This document shows positions 8,001 to 15,843 of a DNA stretch of 64,000 nt, one piece after another. Below the pieces are notes generated by a model. That model was given only the letters and a program-made list of their open reading frames with translations, was not told the DNA's origin and did not search any database. Each line of letters starts with the position of its first letter. Position 1 is the first letter of the stretch. Where the stretch lies: contig NZ_JARVCO010000007.1 of assembly GCF_034531395.1 (NCBI RefSeq), positions 310,001 through 374,000 of the forward strand. Direction: 5' to 3'. Both the position numbers and the translations under genes were made by a program. The stretch comes from Pontiella agarivorans (lineage in GTDB: Bacteria; Verrucomicrobiota; Kiritimatiellia; Kiritimatiellales; Pontiellaceae).

Positions 8001-9668
8001 ATGGTCCAATTTGAGGGCGTAGAGAGTCTGACGCGGATGTTTGTTTTAGTGAGCGGCGAGCTTGTCGGTATCATCGTTGGGGGGCTGCTGCTGGGTTTAA
8101 TGACACGCCTGATCCTGGGCCGCATCGGTTTGATTCCGGCCATGCGAGATCATCCGGAACGCCTTGCAGGCCTCCGTCGGCGGATCCGGTACGTGTTGAT
8201 TTCCGCCTGTCTGGGACTCTGCCTGGGTGCGCTGGGACTGAACGGGTATCTGGTCTTCCAGCGAACCGATCCCTACGTTCAGACCACGGAGTGGATTAAC
8301 GCGATCCCCCCCGACTTTTGGCTGAAGCTGGCCTTGAGTCTGGCCAAAGTCATCGGACTCGTGATTGCGGGTCGGATGGTGATCAATATGCTGGTACGCC
8401 TGTTAAACAGCCTTATGGGCAAAGCAAAGGCCTTTGAGGGAATCCGCGCCAACGATGAAAGCATCGAAGTGTTCTTCTCATCGCTGACCGCCATCCTTTC
8501 GAACTGCATAAAATTTCTCGTGGTCATCGCCGCGGCTGCACTGCTTTCGTTACCGGGACCAGTGGCGGCCTATTTGCTCGCCGCGCTGTATATCTATCTT
8601 TTTTTCACCATCGGCCTGCTGGTTGTCAAGGCCGTCGCGGCCATTGTCGACAGCCTCGATGCGTTGAGCAAGAAATACTCCAGCCCCGACAATTGGCTGC
8701 GCCACTACGAAAAGCTCAGTATCCTGATTCCTCTCTTCCGGCGCTGCCTTGAATATGTCATCTACGTCACGGTAGCAACGCTGGTTATCCTCCAGCTGAG
8801 TTTCATCGAGCGCTTCGCCGTCATAGGTCCACGGCTGACGAAAGTCATTGGCATTTTCTTCATCAGCCGGGTCATCATCGAGATCGGAAACATTTTGATC
8901 GATCGTTTCCAGCAGGAGCAGAAAAACCTGACCGAGAAAGAGCGAAAGCAACGCCTGACTCTCATCCCGCTGATGAAGAGCGCCATGAAGTATGTGGTTT
9001 ATTTTACCGCCATCCTGCTGGCCCTTAATGCGATGAACTTCAATCCAGCCCCGCTGCTGGCCGGGGCCGGAATCATCGGTATCGTTATTGGACTGGGCGC
9101 CCAGCCGCTGATCAACGATTTAGTTTCGGGCCTCTTCATCCTTTTCGAAAGCCTCTATCTGGTCGGTGACTATATCGAGACTGGGCAGGGCCGCGGGGTG
9201 GTTGAATCGATCGATATCCGCACCACCCGGCTGCGCGATCCCGGGGGGCAGCAGCATATCCTGCGCAACGGACAGATCGGCGACATCATCAACTTCTCCA
9301 AACGCTACACCTTTGCCGAGGTGGAGGTGGGCGTGGCCTACGATACCGATCTCGACCTCGCCTACACGGTGCTCGCGGAAGTCGGGCGGAAGATCCGTGA
9401 AGTGAATCAGGATGTGCTCGAGGATATGAAAGTGCTTGGCCTGCAAAACTTCGGGGAATCGGAGCTGCTGCTGCGGACGATCACTCGCGTCAAACCGGGT
9501 TGCCATCAGCAGGTCGCCCGTGATTTACGCAAACTGATCAAAGAAGCCTTCGACGGCCAAGGTATCGAAATCCCATACGCACGGCGCGTCCTCATTTTCA
9601 AAACGGAAACAGAAGAAAATCCGCTGAAGGACAACACGTCATCGACTTTGTCCGACAGAATGCGCTGA
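8001..9668 (+). CDS. Mechanosensitive ion channel, MscS family (large)
   Basis: This 555-residue channel protein belongs to the large MscS subfamily. Several hydrophobic segments lie in residues 10-340. The MscS pore helix and start of the beta domain are clear at about 345-395 (AGAGIIGIVIGLGAQPLIND, LVGDYIETG), followed by the beta and alpha-beta domains to about 530. Such channels open under membrane tension during hypo-osmotic shock. The frame is open upstream to 7932, but the ATG at 8001 has a strong AGGAGGGG site just before it. The C-terminal 25 residues are polar and probably disordered. The gene follows the lipoprotein gene on the same strand. Confidence 0.92.
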   Translation: MVQFEGVESLTRMFVLVSGELVGIIVGGLLLGLMTRLILGRIGLIPAMRDHPERLAGLRRRIRYVLISACLGLCLGALGLNGYLVFQRTDPYVQTTEWINAIPPDFWLKLALSLAKVIGLVIAGRMVINMLVRLLNSLMGKAKAFEGIRANDESIEVFFSSLTAILSNCIKFLVVIAAAALLSLPGPVAAYLLAALYIYLFFTIGLLVVKAVAAIVDSLDALSKKYSSPDNWLRHYEKLSILIPLFRRCLEYVIYVTVATLVILQLSFIERFAVIGPRLTKVIGIFFISRVIIEIGNILIDRFQQEQKNLTEKERKQRLTLIPLMKSAMKYVVYFTAILLALNAMNFNPAPLLAGAGIIGIVIGLGAQPLINDLVSGLFILFESLYLVGDYIETGQGRGVVESIDIRTTRLRDPGGQQHILRNGQIGDIINFSKRYTFAEVEVGVAYDTDLDLAYTVLAEVGRKIREVNQDVLEDMKVLGLQNFGESELLLRTITRVKPGCHQQVARDLRKLIKEAFDGQGIEIPYARRVLIFKTETEENPLKDNTSSTLSDRMR

Positions 9669-9753
9669 ACGGAAATCCGCGCGAATAAAGCAATCCGGTA
9701 TCCGGTCCGCAACAAACCATGCTCACTCCTATTTCAATCAACCCTGATGGAGG

Positions 9754-10101
9754 TTACAGTTCCGTTTTGTCGCCATCCACCTTTTTCAATTCCCAGATCA
9801 GCAGAAAGTTAATGACGGAGCGGATGGTGACGATGGCCGCTAGCAGGCCGAGGTTCTGCCACGACGGCGAGACTGCGCTTTTGAGGATATCGGCGCCGAT
9901 CAGAAATTCCAATCCCAGCGACAGCGAATGGCCGAGTCGAAGCCGTGTCGCCGAAAATTCCCGGAGACACTCTTTGGAAAAAAGGCAACGGCCGATATAG
10001 GGCACGAGCGCCCGCAGGCTGCCGATCAGAATAATAACGATGGAAACGATTTCCAGAAAGTACGCCGCATATTGGGCCAGAATGTTAACAAAATTATGCA
10101 T
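9754..10101 (-). CDS. DUF1622 family membrane protein
   Basis: This 115-residue inner-membrane protein has three hydrophobic segments (about residues 10-32, 58-75 and 85-102). It shows the family's features: LEIVSIVIILIGSLRALVP at the N-terminus and RLRLGHSLSLGLEFLIGADI in the middle. DUF1622 has no established function. The start has an AAGGAG site 7 nt upstream. It is convergent with the MscS gene and divergent from the antiporter gene. Confidence 0.85.
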   Translation of the reverse strand: MHNFVNILAQYAAYFLEIVSIVIILIGSLRALVPYIGRCLFSKECLREFSATRLRLGHSLSLGLEFLIGADILKSAVSPSWQNLGLLAAIVTIRSVINFLLIWELKKVDGDKTEL

Positions 10102-10358
10102 CGCTATACTCCTTATGTTTTTTCAACTTCCAAAGCAGTCTGAGCGTATCACTTCCCGGCACCGGACTGCAACGAGGCGTGCTATGTGAGGAATCATGCC
10201 GATGTTGCAGATCCATTACAGGGAGAATCCGGTTTTCAGCGTAAAACAAACAGAATAAGATAGATTCCCTTTTCGGGAATTCATACAACGCTTACACGCC
10301 GTTGGCGCTGTCCGAGGGGCATCGTCCAATAAAAATATCAGGAAATGAAAAGGAAACC

Positions 10359-12413
10359 ATGGATTCGGTGTATTTAATAGGATCGTTGATTCTGATCGGA
10401 GTGGTTCTGGCCGCCGTGTGGCTGGACCGCTGGAGTGTTCCGGTCATCCTGATTGCGCTTTGCGCCGGAATTCTCTGCGGCAGCGATGTGCTCAATCTCT
10501 GGTACTTCGACGACATCAGCCTGACGAAGCAGATTGCAAACCTGGCGTTGGTATTCATCCTCTTTCATGGCGGCTTTTCGACCCGTAAATCGGACTTCCA
10601 GGCGGTGGCACTTCCGGCGGGAGGGCTGGCTACATGGGGCGTTATTCTGACGGCGGCCACCACCTTCGGCGTCTTACGCTACCTGCTCGAATGGCCGTTT
10701 GAGCAGTCGATTCTGCTTTCCGTCATTATCTCCTCCACCGATGCGGCGGCTATTTTTTCGATTCTCCGCCGGCAATCACTTCCGAAAAAGCTCTCTTCAA
10801 TCACGGAAATTGAAAGCGGGGCCAACGACCCGATGGCCGTGCTGCTCACGGCCGCCGTTTTGGGCATGCTGACTTCGTCCGACACGGCTCTGCCGATGAC
10901 CGTGGTTCAATTCATCTGGAAATTTTCGGCGGCACCGCTGGTGGGGTGGGCGATCGGGCGCGCAGGTCTGTGGCTGTTTAATCGTCTGAGCCCTCAGGAC
11001 CGCGGGCATTATTATGTCCTTTCGCTGGGTATGATCCTGCTGACCTACGGGATTGCGGATGCGCTGCAGGCGAGCGGCATGCTCGCGGTTTTTGTTGCCG
11101 GCTATGTGATGGGGAACCGGCCCTTTGTTCATAAACAGGGGGTGACCAATTTTTCAGCGGCGCTCTCCACTGTGGCCAACATCGCCATGTTCGTTATGCT
11201 GGGGCTGCAGGTGTTTCCGCACCAATGGGCGAACATCTGGATGCAGGGCATTATTGTTTTTGCGGTGCTGACGTTTATCTCCCGTCCGCTGGCGGTTTTG
11301 ATCGGAACAATCGGCATGCGCCTGGGATGGAAGGATAAGACGTTTATCGCCTGGGCCGGGCTGCGCGGATCGGTTCCGATCGTGCTCGCCACCTATCCCG
11401 CCGCTGCGGGGCTCGCCGTCGGTCAGGATATTTTCAACATGGTTTTCTTTGCGGTCCTCCTGTCTATTGCGGTGCAGGGAAGCACACTGGGGGTGCTGGC
11501 AAAATGGTTGAAGCTGACCTGTCCGATGCGGCCCAAGCCTTTGTTCAATCTGGAACTCGTCACCATGAGCAAAAGCGATTTCGATTTGATTGTCGTGGAT
11601 CTTCCCGATCCGCAGGATGTGATCGGTAAAACCATTGCCGAACTTCAGCTTCCCGCCGGAGCGGTGATCACTTTGATTACGCGGGGAAAACTGCTGATCG
11701 CTCCCAAGGGATCGACTCATCTGCACGGTGGAGATCAGGTGACCGTACTGGCCCATGCCAGCGAAGAGGAGGCGATACGCTCGGTTCTGCTGGATGCGGT
11801 TGCGGAGGAAGCTTCAGTTGAAAAGGAAGAGCTCCCGGATCAGCATGCCGGTGATGACGGGGCATCCGCCGCAGAGGAGATGCTTAAGGCGGTATCCGGA
11901 GAATGTCTCATGGACATCAGGATTGAACGGGTCACAAACCGTCAGCAGGTTGATGTGCTGGCCTCGTTGGCTGCGGAAATCTGGAATGAGCATTTTCCGG
12001 AAATAATCGGTCAGGAACAGGTGGATTACATGCTGGAGCAGTTTCAAAGTATTGAGGCGCTCGAGTCCCAGATAGACTCCGGCTATGAATACTATCTGGC
12101 TCTGCACGGTGATGATCCGGTGGGATATCTGAGTCTGATCCCGAACTATGTCGATGGAAAACTGATGATCAGCAAGATATACGTTAAAGGTCCATGCCGC
12201 GGATCGGGTCTTGGCGGAATCTTTCTCGAATACAGTAAAGCTCGTGCGAAGGAATCCGGTGCAGATGCAATCTGTTTGACGGTCAACCGAAACAACACCC
12301 CGGCCGTTGAGTGGTACCGGCGGAAGGGTTTTGAGGTTACCGATGAGGTAAAGAAAGATATCGGCTCCGGATTCCTGATGGACGATTTCGTCATGGAATG
12401 CACGCTCGACTGA
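10359..12413 (+). CDS. CPA1-type cation/proton antiporter with RCK_C domain and C-terminal GNAT domain
   Basis: The start at 10359 has AAAAGGA 5 nt upstream and gives 684 residues. Residues about 1-385 are a multi-pass Na+/H+ or K+/H+ exchanger with the motifs ISSTDAAAIFSIL and ESGANDPMAV. Residues about 400-480 resemble an RCK_C (TrkA_C) regulatory domain (DVIGKTIAELQLPAGAVITL). After an acidic linker (about 485-517), residues 518-684 form a complete GNAT acetyltransferase domain with the acetyl-CoA loop GPCRGSGLGG and the C-terminal NRNNTPAVEWYRRKGFEV. An internal in-frame ATG at 11910 has GGAG upstream, so a separate GNAT protein could also be made. I know of no standard family with this exact build. 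Confidence 0.9.
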   Translation: MDSVYLIGSLILIGVVLAAVWLDRWSVPVILIALCAGILCGSDVLNLWYFDDISLTKQIANLALVFILFHGGFSTRKSDFQAVALPAGGLATWGVILTAATTFGVLRYLLEWPFEQSILLSVIISSTDAAAIFSILRRQSLPKKLSSITEIESGANDPMAVLLTAAVLGMLTSSDTALPMTVVQFIWKFSAAPLVGWAIGRAGLWLFNRLSPQDRGHYYVLSLGMILLTYGIADALQASGMLAVFVAGYVMGNRPFVHKQGVTNFSAALSTVANIAMFVMLGLQVFPHQWANIWMQGIIVFAVLTFISRPLAVLIGTIGMRLGWKDKTFIAWAGLRGSVPIVLATYPAAAGLAVGQDIFNMVFFAVLLSIAVQGSTLGVLAKWLKLTCPMRPKPLFNLELVTMSKSDFDLIVVDLPDPQDVIGKTIAELQLPAGAVITLITRGKLLIAPKGSTHLHGGDQVTVLAHASEEEAIRSVLLDAVAEEASVEKEELPDQHAGDDGASAAEEMLKAVSGECLMDIRIERVTNRQQVDVLASLAAEIWNEHFPEIIGQEQVDYMLEQFQSIEALESQIDSGYEYYLALHGDDPVGYLSLIPNYVDGKLMISKIYVKGPCRGSGLGGIFLEYSKARAKESGADAICLTVNRNNTPAVEWYRRKGFEVTDEVKKDIGSGFLMDDFVMECTLD

Positions 12414-12445
12414 TGCCTTCGGATGACGGTTCTTTTTACCGGCTT

Positions 12446-13435
12446 TTACTGACGCCGGAAAATGCCCTCAAGAATGGCGGGTTTTCCGCCGGGGGTTGCG
12501 CCGTATTCGGTGACGGGCGTTTCCTGAACAAAGCCGGCCTCAGCCAGTTCCCTGATCAGTTGTTCTTCCGTCAGGAAGCAGGCCGGTTTTCCGGAGAGTC
12601 CGGTGAAGATAAACGGTTCGCCTTTGATCGGTTCGGCTTCCGGCGGAAGCGTACTTCGTGAAAAGGTGTAGATAAAAAGGGGCGCGCCGGATTTGGCGGA
12701 ACGGGCGGCTTCGCGGACGGCCGTGCGGAATTCTGCTGCTGATCGGGCCAGGTTCCAGACGCCGTGCGCGACGATAAAATCGAAGCCTTCATCTTCGACC
12801 GGCAACCGGTCCATCGGGGCGGGTTCAAGCTGCAGCTGTTCCGTCAGGCCGCCGTCGTCGGCCCGCCGCCGCGCCGCTGCGAGCATGGATTCTGAAAAGT
12901 CGAGCCCGAGCACGGTCCAGCCCGCCTTCGCCAGAGGAACGGCGTTGCAGCCCGCGCCGCAGCCGATGTCGAGGAGCCGGTTTCCGGTTTTGCATTGAAG
13001 TTCCTTTTCGGCAAAGCGCATCAATACGGAATTCGGCGGTGTGGAAGAAAGCCGGGCCACCATCTCCGGATCACTCCAGGGTGAATCAGCCCAGAATTCC
13101 AGGCGGTTGCCTTCGGGGTCTCGCAGAAAAAAGGCTTCCCCGCCCATGGTGCAGTTGCGGATCGGATCAACGGCAATATTCCGGTCTTTGAGTTGTTGCC
13201 AAACCGCATGCAGGTCGAAAACCTTGAAAGTGAGGGTGATTCCTTTTCCAAGGTTTGGAAGAATGCTGGTTCGGCTTGCGTCGGCCACGCTTAGACAGGC
13301 GGTCGGTGTCAGGAAAAATTCCACCATCCAGTCGGTGGAACCCTTTTCTTGCAGGCCGATTTGATGGCGATAGAACGCAACGGTTTCGGGCCAGTGTTTG
13401 CAGTAGAGAATGGTGTTGGCGGCTTCGAGCTTCAT
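12446..13435 (-). CDS. VOC-domain / SAM-dependent methyltransferase fusion protein
   Basis: This 329-residue protein has two parts. Residues 1-120 are a glyoxalase/VOC-like fold (ILYCKHWPETVAFYRHQIGL at the start, FFLRDPEGNRLEFWAD at the end). Residues about 135-329 are a class I methyltransferase with motif I LLDIGCGAGCNAVPLA and GFDFIVAHGVW. The substrate is unknown. The upstream part of the open frame overlaps the racemase-family gene, so I place the start at 13435, in the 19-bp gap after that gene's stop. It is the last gene of the minus-strand cluster that begins with the NO reductase. The tract near 13246-13260, encoding LPNLGKG, is a TTCCA palindrome. Confidence 0.85.
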   Translation of the reverse strand: MKLEAANTILYCKHWPETVAFYRHQIGLQEKGSTDWMVEFFLTPTACLSVADASRTSILPNLGKGITLTFKVFDLHAVWQQLKDRNIAVDPIRNCTMGGEAFFLRDPEGNRLEFWADSPWSDPEMVARLSSTPPNSVLMRFAEKELQCKTGNRLLDIGCGAGCNAVPLAKAGWTVLGLDFSESMLAAARRRADDGGLTEQLQLEPAPMDRLPVEDEGFDFIVAHGVWNLARSAAEFRTAVREAARSAKSGAPLFIYTFSRSTLPPEAEPIKGEPFIFTGLSGKPACFLTEEQLIRELAEAGFVQETPVTEYGATPGGKPAILEGIFRRQ

Positions 13436-13454
13436 GTTGTTCTGTCCGGCTGTT

Positions 13455-14207
13455 TTATTCGTTAGAAAATTCTTCCATGTAGCACACCGGACTGAAGGAT
13501 TCGTTGCGCGTTTCATTTTCCTGCAGCGCAAACTTCAGGATGGCTTCGGCATGAATCCGGGTGGTGTCATAGAGCGGCAGCGGGGAGTCGGATTCTCCGA
13601 TCAGCAGGCTCAGTTCGGTGCAGCCGAGAATAACCGCTTCGACGCCCTGTTTCTGTAAATCGGTAATCATGGTTTTCATGGCTTTTCGGGAAGTTTCTTC
13701 AGTGATCCCGTGCGACAGCTCTTCCCAGACGATGCGGTCGAGCTCGGTGCGTTGGCTGTTTTCGGGAATCAGCGTTTCAATGCCGGCTTCAGCGAACGTT
13801 TTCTGAAAGAAGCCGAATTCCATCGTGGGTTTGGTCCCGAGCAGGGCCACTTTGGTGCGTTGATCCTTTTTCAGTGCGGCGGCCGTTGCATCCATAATGG
13901 TCAGAATGGGCAGCGGGGATTTGTCGCGAATCCGGTCATAGGCATTATGCGGGGTATTGGCCAGAATGGAGGCAAATCCGGCACCGGCTTTTTCCAGCCG
14001 TTGGAGGGCGGTGAGCAGAATGGTTGCCACGCCGTCCCAGTCATTTTTTTCAAACCGGGTAACGAGTTCCTGCAGGTTCAGACTTTCGAGGGTGATTTCC
14101 GGAAAGTTCAGTCCGCCGGTCCGGCGGTTATATTCCCGGCAGAGAATCTGATAATAGTGAACCGTTGATTCCGGGCTCAGTCCGCCGATTAAGCCGATCC
14201 GTTTCAT
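13455..14207 (-). CDS. Aspartate/glutamate racemase family protein
   Basis: This 250-residue protein belongs to the Asp/Glu racemase superfamily, which interconverts amino-acid enantiomers without a cofactor, using two active-site thiols. It begins KRIGLIGGLSPESTVHYY, as family members do. The second catalytic Cys is present in ILGCTELSLL. The first, usually in a CNT motif, is replaced by Ala (ILANTPHNAYD), so it is either a one-Cys variant or has a different activity. It ends with about 20 residues beyond the usual fold. It lies between DUF488 and the VOC-methyltransferase on the same strand with short gaps, so it is probably co-transcribed with the nitrosative-stress genes. Confidence 0.87.
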   Translation of the reverse strand: MKRIGLIGGLSPESTVHYYQILCREYNRRTGGLNFPEITLESLNLQELVTRFEKNDWDGVATILLTALQRLEKAGAGFASILANTPHNAYDRIRDKSPLPILTIMDATAAALKKDQRTKVALLGTKPTMEFGFFQKTFAEAGIETLIPENSQRTELDRIVWEELSHGITEETSRKAMKTMITDLQKQGVEAVILGCTELSLLIGESDSPLPLYDTTRIHAEAILKFALQENETRNESFSPVCYMEEFSNE

Positions 14208-14230
14208 GAGGTCTCCTTTTCCGTTCAGGG

Positions 14231-14602
14231 TTAGGTGTGACAGATGTTCTTCAGCTCGTTCTGCAACACCTGGGCATGACCGTGTGCGGTATCTTTTGCC
14301 GCGTACAGCAGGGTGAGTGTTCGTTTCGGGCAGCGTTCAATCAGGTGCGTCAGCTGTTCGCTTTTTGTTTTCAGTTCATTTCGATAAAGCCGGCTGAATA
14401 CCGGCCATTTTTCCGGGTCATGGCTATACCATTTTCGCAGTTCCGGACTGGGGGAGAGCTCTTTGGCCCATTCATCGATTTCGGCATTTTCTTTTGCGAC
14501 TCCCCGCGGCCAGAGCCGGTCCACCAGCACCCGCCATCCGTCTGACGCGGCGGGCGGGTCATAGATCCGCTTAATCAGAATCCGTTCGGGCCGGGAGTTC
14601 AT
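14231..14602 (-). CDS. DUF488 (YeaO-type) protein
   Basis: This 123-residue soluble protein is typical of the short DUF488 family: IKRIYDPP near the start, then RVLVDRLWPRGVAKENAEID, WYSHDPEKWPVFSRLYRNEL and LLYAAKDTAHGHAQVL. The biochemical function is not known. DUF488 genes often lie beside iron- or NO-related genes, as here. The ATG overlaps the stop of the upstream RIC gene by 4 bp, so the two are probably translated together. Confidence 0.88.
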   Translation of the reverse strand: MNSRPERILIKRIYDPPAASDGWRVLVDRLWPRGVAKENAEIDEWAKELSPSPELRKWYSHDPEKWPVFSRLYRNELKTKSEQLTHLIERCPKRTLTLLYAAKDTAHGHAQVLQNELKNICHT

Positions 14603-15342
14603 GCGTTGGCCTGGGCCTCCTGTTTTACCGCCTTTGGAAAAAGGATATTGTTTTCCAGGTGAATGTGCTGATGGAGATCATCCTCCAGCGCGGCGAGCCC
14701 GTCGTACAATGCCGCAAAGGTCGGGCAGGCTCCATCCGGGAGGGTGTAGTCTCCGGTCAGTTTCCGCATGACTGCCAGTTCATTCCCTGCATCGTCGTGC
14801 TCGATTTCCATCTGGCGGATGGGGTTGGCCACACTGCCGCAATGGGACATGGGTTGTGCGGCATTGCCGTTGATAAAGGCTTCGGTGGCTTTAATCAGTG
14901 GAAACAGAATCTGTTCCTCTTTCATCAGGTGGGCCTCGAGCTCGGCGCGGACGGCGGTAAAGGCCCGGCTGAGTTTTCCGAGCATTTCACCATGGTGTTC
15001 TCCGTGGGCAATCTGTACTTTTTCCAGCAGTCCATCGAGGCGGGGCAGCTGTTCTTTTGTGAAGGCGTGATGGGTATCGACGATGTGATCGATCAGCCGG
15101 GAGAGCGCCACGTTGTTCCAGTCGGTACTGTCTGTTGTCGGCTGCTGCAGCAGCGTTTCATGCAGTGTTTTTTCCACGTCTGCCCAGGAACGCCCGGCGG
15201 ATTCCGCGGCTTCGAGCAGCGTTTTCTTTCCGCCGCAGCAATAGTCCAGCCCCAGTTGTTCCAGAGTCTGGCGAAGCTGCGGGTATTGGACGACCAGGTC
15301 GCCCACGGTGAGGTTCGGTTCAACGGATATTCGGTTCATCAT
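14599..15342 (-). CDS. Iron-sulfur cluster repair di-iron protein, RIC/ScdA/YtfE family
   Basis: This 247-residue protein repairs iron-sulfur centres damaged by NO or oxidants. The N-terminal ScdA domain (about residues 1-65) has the DYCCGG motif. The rest is a hemerythrin-like four-helix bundle with the His and Glu ligands expected for a di-iron centre (HIVDTHHAF, HGEHHGEM, HLMKEEQILFP, IEHDDAG, HIHLENNILFP). GGAG lies a few bases before the first two ATGs, and the family usually starts at either. It sits directly after the NsrR-type regulator and before DUF488, in the same transcriptional direction as the NO reductase, which fits a nitrosative-stress operon. Confidence 0.95.
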   Translation of the reverse strand: MMNRISVEPNLTVGDLVVQYPQLRQTLEQLGLDYCCGGKKTLLEAAESAGRSWADVEKTLHETLLQQPTTDSTDWNNVALSRLIDHIVDTHHAFTKEQLPRLDGLLEKVQIAHGEHHGEMLGKLSRAFTAVRAELEAHLMKEEQILFPLIKATEAFINGNAAQPMSHCGSVANPIRQMEIEHDDAGNELAVMRKLTGDYTLPDGACPTFAALYDGLAALEDDLHQHIHLENNILFPKAVKQEAQANA

Positions 15343-15368
15343 TATTCTCCGGGTTAACGGTATTCTGA

Positions 15369-15776
15369 TTATTTCCGCCCGATCAGATCGGCCAGCGTGG
15401 TTTCTTTCAGTGAATCCAGAAAGGCCTCGGTGGCTACCTGCAGGGCTTTCTTCAGTTTACAGCGGCCATCGAGTACGCAGGTGTTGGTATCCGCGTTGAA
15501 ACATTCAACCATGTCGAAGTTGGTTTCGAACTGCCGGACCACTGTGGCAAGATTAATGGAAGCCGGTTCGGCCCCCATCGAGATGCCGCCGCCGTACCGG
15601 CCGCGCCTGAGCGTGAGGTATCCCAGTTTGCCCAGCTTATTCACAATCTTGACCGTATGGCTGTAGGATATGTCATAGGCTTCGCTGATCTCCCGCGAGG
15701 AAACCTGCGGTTCTTTGCTGCGCGCGACATACATCAGGATTCTCAAAGCATAATCGGTATTCTGTTTCAGTTGCAT
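15369..15776 (-). CDS. nsrR: Rrf2-family regulator, NsrR type
   Basis: This 135-residue Rrf2-family repressor has a winged helix at residues 1-60 (TDYALRILMYVARS, SREISEAYDISYSHTVKIVN) and three conserved cysteines, Cys92, Cys100 and Cys106 (ECFNADTNTCVLDGRCKL), with the spacing used by NsrR and IscR to bind an Fe-S cluster. NsrR loses DNA binding when NO destroys the cluster. Its neighbours, the NO reductase and the RIC repair protein, are classic NsrR targets, so NsrR fits better than IscR. GGAG lies 8 nt before the start. The likely operators are upstream of the NO reductase at 18115-18190. Confidence 0.88.
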   Translation of the reverse strand: MQLKQNTDYALRILMYVARSKEPQVSSREISEAYDISYSHTVKIVNKLGKLGYLTLRRGRYGGGISMGAEPASINLATVVRQFETNFDMVECFNADTNTCVLDGRCKLKKALQVATEAFLDSLKETTLADLIGRK

Positions 15777-15791
15777 CGTTCATTCTCCGTT

Positions 15792-15813
15792 GGCGGCGGG
15801 AATGCCCGCCGCC
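15792..15813 (-). terminator. Hairpin between NO reductase and nsrR
   Basis: A perfect 9-bp GGCGGCGGG/CCCGCCGCC stem with a 4-nt loop lies in the 67-bp gap between the two minus-strand genes. It has no U tract, so it may reduce rather than stop read-through, or stabilise the upstream mRNA. Confidence 0.35.
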
Positions 15814-15843
15814 CGGTGAATATATCAGCCGGCCTTCGGCAGA

